Below, piece after piece: positions 60,507 through 64,000 of a stretch of DNA of 64,000 nucleotides. The stretch comes from Billgrantia desiderata. Lineage in GTDB: Bacteria; Pseudomonadota; Gammaproteobacteria; Pseudomonadales; Halomonadaceae. The notes under the pieces are model-generated. The model made no database searches, was not told the origin of the DNA, and worked only from the letters and a program-made list of their open reading frames with translations. The position numbers were made by a program, and so were the translations under genes. Position 1 is the first letter of the stretch, and each line of letters begins with the position of its first letter. Where the stretch lies: positions 62,001 to 126,000 of the forward strand of contig JAAQTN010000003.1 in assembly GCA_011742915.1 (NCBI GenBank), in the 5' to 3' direction.

Positions 60507-62579
60507 TCAGCGGCTTCCCTGACCATCGGCCGTTGCTTCACAGATCTCGCAGCTGGCCGGGGCCTTGAGTAGTGCCTTGAGCTGAGCCGGACGATCGATC
60601 GGGGCGACGATCTCATGTGATTCCCCCACCGCCTCCCTCGGCAGCGCCGGTGCCTGGGCGGCCTGGCCGGAGCCGGAGCCGGGGCTGCCTCCGGAGTTGA
60701 TCTTGACCTGGCTGCCGACGATGGTGACGCCGCTGGGGTCGAGCTTGACGAAGCTGCCTCCGGCCTTGAGGGTGATCTCGGCGCCGGCTTCGATCACCAC
60801 CTTCATGCCCGCCTTGTGGTGGATCTCCTGGCCGGCTTCGACCAGTTGGGCGCGGCCGTATTTCTCGTGACGGCTGGCGTCGACGATGAGGTGGTCGTCG
60901 CCGTCGATCTGGGTGTGGCGGCTGCCGTGCACCGTCAGGTGATCGTCGGCATGGATCTCGCCGATGCGGTCGTGGTGCACGGTGAGGAAGCTGTCGTTGC
61001 CGATCTCTTCGGTGCGGTCGTTATTGGTCAGCAGCTCCAGGTCTTTCTGGGCGTGCAGCCAGATCTGCTCTTCGCCGGCCTGGTCCTCGAAGCGAAGTTC
61101 GTTAAACCCTTCGCCTTTGTGACTCTGGGTGCGGATGACGGTACGCGTCTTGTGCTCGGGCAGCGCGTAGGGCGGCGTGTTGACGGCGTGGTAGGTGCGC
61201 CCGGTGATCAGCGGTTGATCCGGATCGCCCTCGAGGAACGACACCACCACCTCATGCCCAATCCGGGGTATCGCCATGCTACCGTAGCCGCCGCCGGCCC
61301 AGCCCTGGGAGACGCGCACCCAGGCGCTGGCGGTTTCATTGGGTTCGGCGTAGCGATCCCAAGGGAACTGGACCTTGACCCGGCCGTGCTCGTCGCAGTG
61401 GATCTCTTCGCCCTCGGGGCCGACGACGAAGGCGATCTGCGGGCCGTCGACACGGGGCTTGGCGTTGGGCGTGGGGCGCCAGGCGCGGTCGGCGGGGGTG
61501 AGGATCAGTTCGTTGTCGAACTTGGTCATGCCCATCCCTGCCGCGTCACCTTGAGTGACACCGTCCTCTTCCAGGGCCTGGGGCTGGCTGCCGGTGTGCT
61601 TGACCTTGACCACCTGCCAGTCGCGGTTGAGTTCACTGAGGTCGTGGTCGCTGAGGGTGAACTTGACCCCGGGGGCGAGCTCGGGCAGGTCGCTCTCGGC
61701 GGCGCAGGTCAGGGCGCCGCTTCTGAGGTGTTCGAGGCGGATGCGGGTGAAGGCGTCGCCGGAGGCGTCGGCCTTGTAGCGCCCGGGGTAGTCGTAGTGT
61801 TCATAGTCGTCCCTTTGGGCGTGGTCTTCCAGGTCACCCGCGGCGTGCTCGTGAAGCTGCGCATAGGCGGGGTTCTTGAACGAGTAGTCCTTGAGCGTGA
61901 CCGTGGCCGGGGCGACCCGGGCGAGCTGCTGGAGCTTGCGCACGTGGCGGCTCGGCGGGGTGCCGCCGGCGCGGCCGTGGTAGGTGCGCTCGCCCAGGTA
62001 GGCCAGGGTCTGGGGGGCGTCGGCAAACACCAGGCGATGGGCGCCGTTCGGCGCATCCTCGAACTCGTGGAAGTAGAACAGGCCCTCTTCGGCGGCCAGG
62101 CGCTCGACGAAGGCGAGATCGGTTTCCCGGTACTGCACGAGGAACTCTCTTTCCGGCAGTTCGCGGGTGACGGCGAAGGCGACGTCGGTGAGGCCGCGCT
62201 CGTCGCACAGGGTGTTGAGCACGGTGAGCGGCGAGACCTCCTGGAAGATGCGCGAGTTGTGGCGCAGGTCGAGGCGCCACAGCGCCGGGCGGGCGACCAG
62301 GGAGTAGAGGGTACGGCGATGGCCGCGGTCGCCGCGACCGAACTCGCTGACGATGGCATGCACCCGGCGCAGCACCTCGCCGTCCTGCCAGATCGTCAGG
62401 CTCACCGGGCGGTCGAGCAGCTCGGTGGCGGAGAGGCTGCCGTCGCGGCTGGCGAAACGCACCTCGAGGTGGAAGGGCTGCGAGAGTGCCTCTTCCAGGG
62501 TGAAGTCGATCACCGCCAGTTCGGCGCTGTCGACCCCGGCGAGATCGAGGGTGAACTGGAGTCCGGTGCGGTCGGCCAT
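60507..62579 (-). CDS. vgrG: VgrG (TssI), type VI secretion spike
   Basis: 690 residues. Gp27-like N-terminal half (LQFTLDLAGVDSAELAVIDF; EEGLFYFHEFEDAPNG), gp5-like OB fold (GPEGEEIHCDEHGRVKVQFPW and VSQGWAGGGYGSMAIPRIGHEV), then the beta-helix needle (HHDRIGEIHADDHLTVHG). A short tail of about 60 residues (ending PASCEICEATADGQGSR) contains two cysteines and may be the adaptor docking site. It leads the effector cassette and is directly preceded by a PAAR gene. Confidence 0.95.
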   Translation of the reverse strand: MADRTGLQFTLDLAGVDSAELAVIDFTLEEALSQPFHLEVRFASRDGSLSATELLDRPVSLTIWQDGEVLRRVHAIVSEFGRGDRGHRRTLYSLVARPALWRLDLRHNSRIFQEVSPLTVLNTLCDERGLTDVAFAVTRELPEREFLVQYRETDLAFVERLAAEEGLFYFHEFEDAPNGAHRLVFADAPQTLAYLGERTYHGRAGGTPPSRHVRKLQQLARVAPATVTLKDYSFKNPAYAQLHEHAAGDLEDHAQRDDYEHYDYPGRYKADASGDAFTRIRLEHLRSGALTCAAESDLPELAPGVKFTLSDHDLSELNRDWQVVKVKHTGSQPQALEEDGVTQGDAAGMGMTKFDNELILTPADRAWRPTPNAKPRVDGPQIAFVVGPEGEEIHCDEHGRVKVQFPWDRYAEPNETASAWVRVSQGWAGGGYGSMAIPRIGHEVVVSFLEGDPDQPLITGRTYHAVNTPPYALPEHKTRTVIRTQSHKGEGFNELRFEDQAGEEQIWLHAQKDLELLTNNDRTEEIGNDSFLTVHHDRIGEIHADDHLTVHGSRHTQIDGDDHLIVDASRHEKYGRAQLVEAGQEIHHKAGMKVVIEAGAEITLKAGGSFVKLDPSGVTIVGSQVKINSGGSPGSGSGQAAQAPALPREAVGESHEIVAPIDRPAQLKALLKAPASCEICEATADGQGSR

Positions 62580-62580
62580 G

Positions 62581-62868
62581 TCAGCTGCCCTCCCCGCTGG
62601 CGGAGCCGATCACAACGCCGCCGCAATCGACGGCGTGGCCGGTGAGCGCTGCCGGCTTGCCATCGATCAGGATGGTGCCCGAGCCCTCGGCAATGGAGCG
62701 CGGGTGCGAGGGGTGCTTGGGCTTGTCGTGCGGGGCCAGGGGGTCGCCCAGGCGCGCTGCCGGTTTGCCGTCGATGATCACGGTCGGGCTGCCAGCGGTG
62801 ACCGGCGTCGGCGGAAAGCCGTCGTGGTCGGTGCCGATGTCACCCACGAGTACCAGTTTGCGTCCCAT
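62581..62868 (-). CDS. PAAR-domain spike tip protein
   Basis: 95 residues from MGRKLVLVGDIGTDHDGFPP. The PAAR repeats with PTVIIDGKPAARLGD and GTILIDGKPAALTGH, plus histidines for zinc, sharpen the VgrG tip. One base separates its stop from the vgrG start, so they are coupled. Confidence 0.92.
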   Translation of the reverse strand: MGRKLVLVGDIGTDHDGFPPTPVTAGSPTVIIDGKPAARLGDPLAPHDKPKHPSHPRSIAEGSGTILIDGKPAALTGHAVDCGGVVIGSASGEGS

Positions 62869-62893
62869 CTGTCGTTCTCCTGTCGCTATTCGC

Positions 62894-63472
62894 CTAGTCC
62901 CACTCGGCGGGCGCTTCGAAGCTGGCCACCTCGAAGGCATTGACGTGCATGCGTGCGAAACCGGCCTGCTCCAGGCTGCGCACCGCCGACTGGCAGGCCA
63001 GCGGCAGCCGGGCATTGAGCGGTACGCCGTTCAGGCTGAGGCGCGCCGCCCGCAGCAGGCGGGCCCCATGTCCGCTGCCCTGCCACTCGGGCTCGACGAA
63101 GAAGAAACGCAGCTGCCAGGCCGCTTCGTCATCCGGCCGGCACGCCAGCAGCATGCCCAGGGTAGGGCCTTCGCCGTGGCGCAGCTTGAGCAGCCGGCCC
63201 TGCCAGCGGGCGATGTTGCCGCCGTCGCGCTGCAGCCACTGGCCGTGCTGCACGGTGAACTCCAGCGCCCGGCGCAGAGTGGCCAGGCGGGTCTCGTCGC
63301 GCAGTACCCAGGGCGAGTGCCCCTTGGTATCGGCGCGTCGGGCCGCCTCGAGGAAGGCGTCGATGTCTTCCATCGAGGCCTCCTCCAACCCTTTCACCGC
63401 CTCTTCCGTGCTGGCAGGCGCCGCCGCCTTGCGGCGTTCGCCGCCGAACAGGCGCTTAAAGGCTGCCAACAT
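62894..63472 (-). CDS. GNAT-like acetyltransferase-fold protein in the type VI island
   Basis: 192 residues from MLAAFKRLFGG (AAGGAGGCTTCG upstream). The acyl-CoA pyrophosphate loop is recognisable in FFVEPEWQGSGHGARLLRAARL, a GNAT-type pattern. It overlaps the tssM stop by 17 bases and precedes the PAAR gene, so it is embedded in the secretion operon. It may modify a secretion component or act as an accessory; no role is proven. Confidence 0.7.
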   Translation of the reverse strand: MLAAFKRLFGGERRKAAAPASTEEAVKGLEEASMEDIDAFLEAARRADTKGHSPWVLRDETRLATLRRALEFTVQHGQWLQRDGGNIARWQGRLLKLRHGEGPTLGMLLACRPDDEAAWQLRFFFVEPEWQGSGHGARLLRAARLSLNGVPLNARLPLACQSAVRSLEQAGFARMHVNAFEVASFEAPAEWD

Positions 63473-64000
63473 CGAAGCCTCCTTCGGCATACAGCGCGGT
63501 GGGCAGCTGGAAGCCGGCGACCAGTGGGCGGGTGAAGGGGTTGCGCGAGCCGGTGGCGTAGAGGCGATAGCGCGCCGTGCCGCCGTCGACCTGGAAACGC
63601 AGCTCCAGGTCGCGCTCGCCGGCGCTGGTGATCTCCGCCTCGTCGAGCAGGCGGAACCAGGCCCAGGCGCCGTCGCGGCTGAGGCTGCGCGGCGAGCGGT
63701 TGACCTGGCTCGGCACCAGGGTGATGCGGCTCTCGTTGCCGCCGCGCAGGGCGTTGGGCCAGATCATCGAGACCCGCGAGCTAGCGCTGTGGGCGTAGTC
63801 GATGATCTGTCCGTCGATGTTGATCACGCTGCGGCGCTTGTCGGCGCTCAGGCTCACCGGCTCCAGGGCGAACTCCACGTCGAGCACGCCATCGCGGCCG
63901 AAGTAGGCCTGGCGGATCTGCTCGGCGCGCTGGAAGGCGGTGAACACGCTCTGACGCAGCAGCGGGCTGCCCTCGGCATCGACCAGGAACTCGGGCGCCT
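63456..64000 (-). CDS. tssM: TssM (IcmF) C-terminus, truncated by window edge
   Basis: The visible 181 codons correspond to the IcmF C-terminal domain: FTAFQRAEQIRQAYFGRDG, VLDVEFALEPVSLSADKRR, INIDGQIIDYAHSASSRVSMIWP and WAWFRLLDE. TssM is the inner-membrane part of the type VI membrane complex. The frame is open to the window end, so most of the gene lies to the right. It shows that the vgrG cassette follows structural tss genes. Confidence 0.88.
   Translation of the reverse strand, partial: APEFLVDAEGSPLLRQSVFTAFQRAEQIRQAYFGRDGVLDVEFALEPVSLSADKRRSVINIDGQIIDYAHSASSRVSMIWPNALRGGNESRITLVPSQVNRSPRSLSRDGAWAWFRLLDEAEITSAGERDLELRFQVDGGTARYRLYATGSRNPFTRPLVAGFQLPTALYAEGGFDVGSL

Noticed and set aside
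1..64000. CRISPR array, rRNA, tRNA, intact insertion sequence or prophage
   Set aside because: No regularly spaced short repeats, no recognisable RNA-gene signatures and no intact transposase or integrase were found on either strand; small or divergent tRNA genes could still be missed by eye.

Overview
The window looks like chromosome of a high-GC, facultatively anaerobic, denitrifying gammaproteobacterium, most likely a Halomonas-type member of the Halomonadaceae. This is inferred from gene content and protein style (NirS/NosZ denitrification, split NrdJ, UbiTUV, full deo operon, type VI secretion); no rRNA or tRNA gene is present to confirm it.

Layout: (1) 1-5.2 kb: the tail of a cytochrome-d1-domain protein, then ubiU-ubiV (O2-independent ubiquinone synthesis), then a class III ribonucleotide reductase in which the glycyl-radical segment is a separate 54-residue gene between nrdD and nrdG. 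(2) 5.2-11.4 kb: a leftward nucleoside-salvage operon nupC-deoC-deoA-deoB-deoD-cdd; a DeoR-type regulator lies at 13.8 kb. (3) 11.4-13.7 kb: a glycosyltransferase and an AT-richer scar with gene remnants. (4) 14.9-18.6 kb: class II ribonucleotide reductase split into nrdJa and nrdJb, preceded by ubiT. (5) 18.8-24.9 kb: nitric-oxide response: norR with three GT-N7-AC sites and a sigma-54 promoter for ytfE, hemN, nnrS, a DUF454 gene and nsrR. (6) 25-34.8 kb: nosRZDFYL with flanking monoheme cytochromes. (7) 34.9-44.3 kb: leftward nirS operon (nirS, NapC/NirT-heme protein fusion, cupredoxin, secreted protein), dnr and ccmFGHI. (8) 44.7-53 kb: ppiA, VanZ-like, hemE, ribA, a hemolysin-III protein, a tightly coupled four-gene lipid-type operon (membrane His-rich protein, KAS III, haem-oxygenase-like diiron protein, unknown) and an acyltransferase. 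(9) 53.05-53.28 kb: an RsmZ/CsrB-type small RNA with a perfect GacA upstream site. (10) 53.3-64 kb: a type VI secretion island: tssM end, GNAT protein, PAAR, VgrG, DUF4123 adaptor, a 1118-residue VasX-like effector, its membrane immunity protein, and a tandem copy of effector C-terminus plus immunity gene.

The left two thirds form one physiological unit. Boxes close to TTGAY-N4-RTCAA (FNR/DNR type) lie before ubiU, ubiT, nrdD, hemN, nosR and nirS, and possibly ccmF. The Crp/Fnr-family protein at 40 kb is the obvious candidate regulator, while NorR and NsrR add nitric-oxide control. The right end is accessory and competitive, and the RsmZ-like RNA sits at its border. The most unusual items are the detached glycyl-radical peptide, the diiron/KAS III operon, the small RNA, and the duplicated orphan effector tip with an 11-G tract inside the immunity gene.
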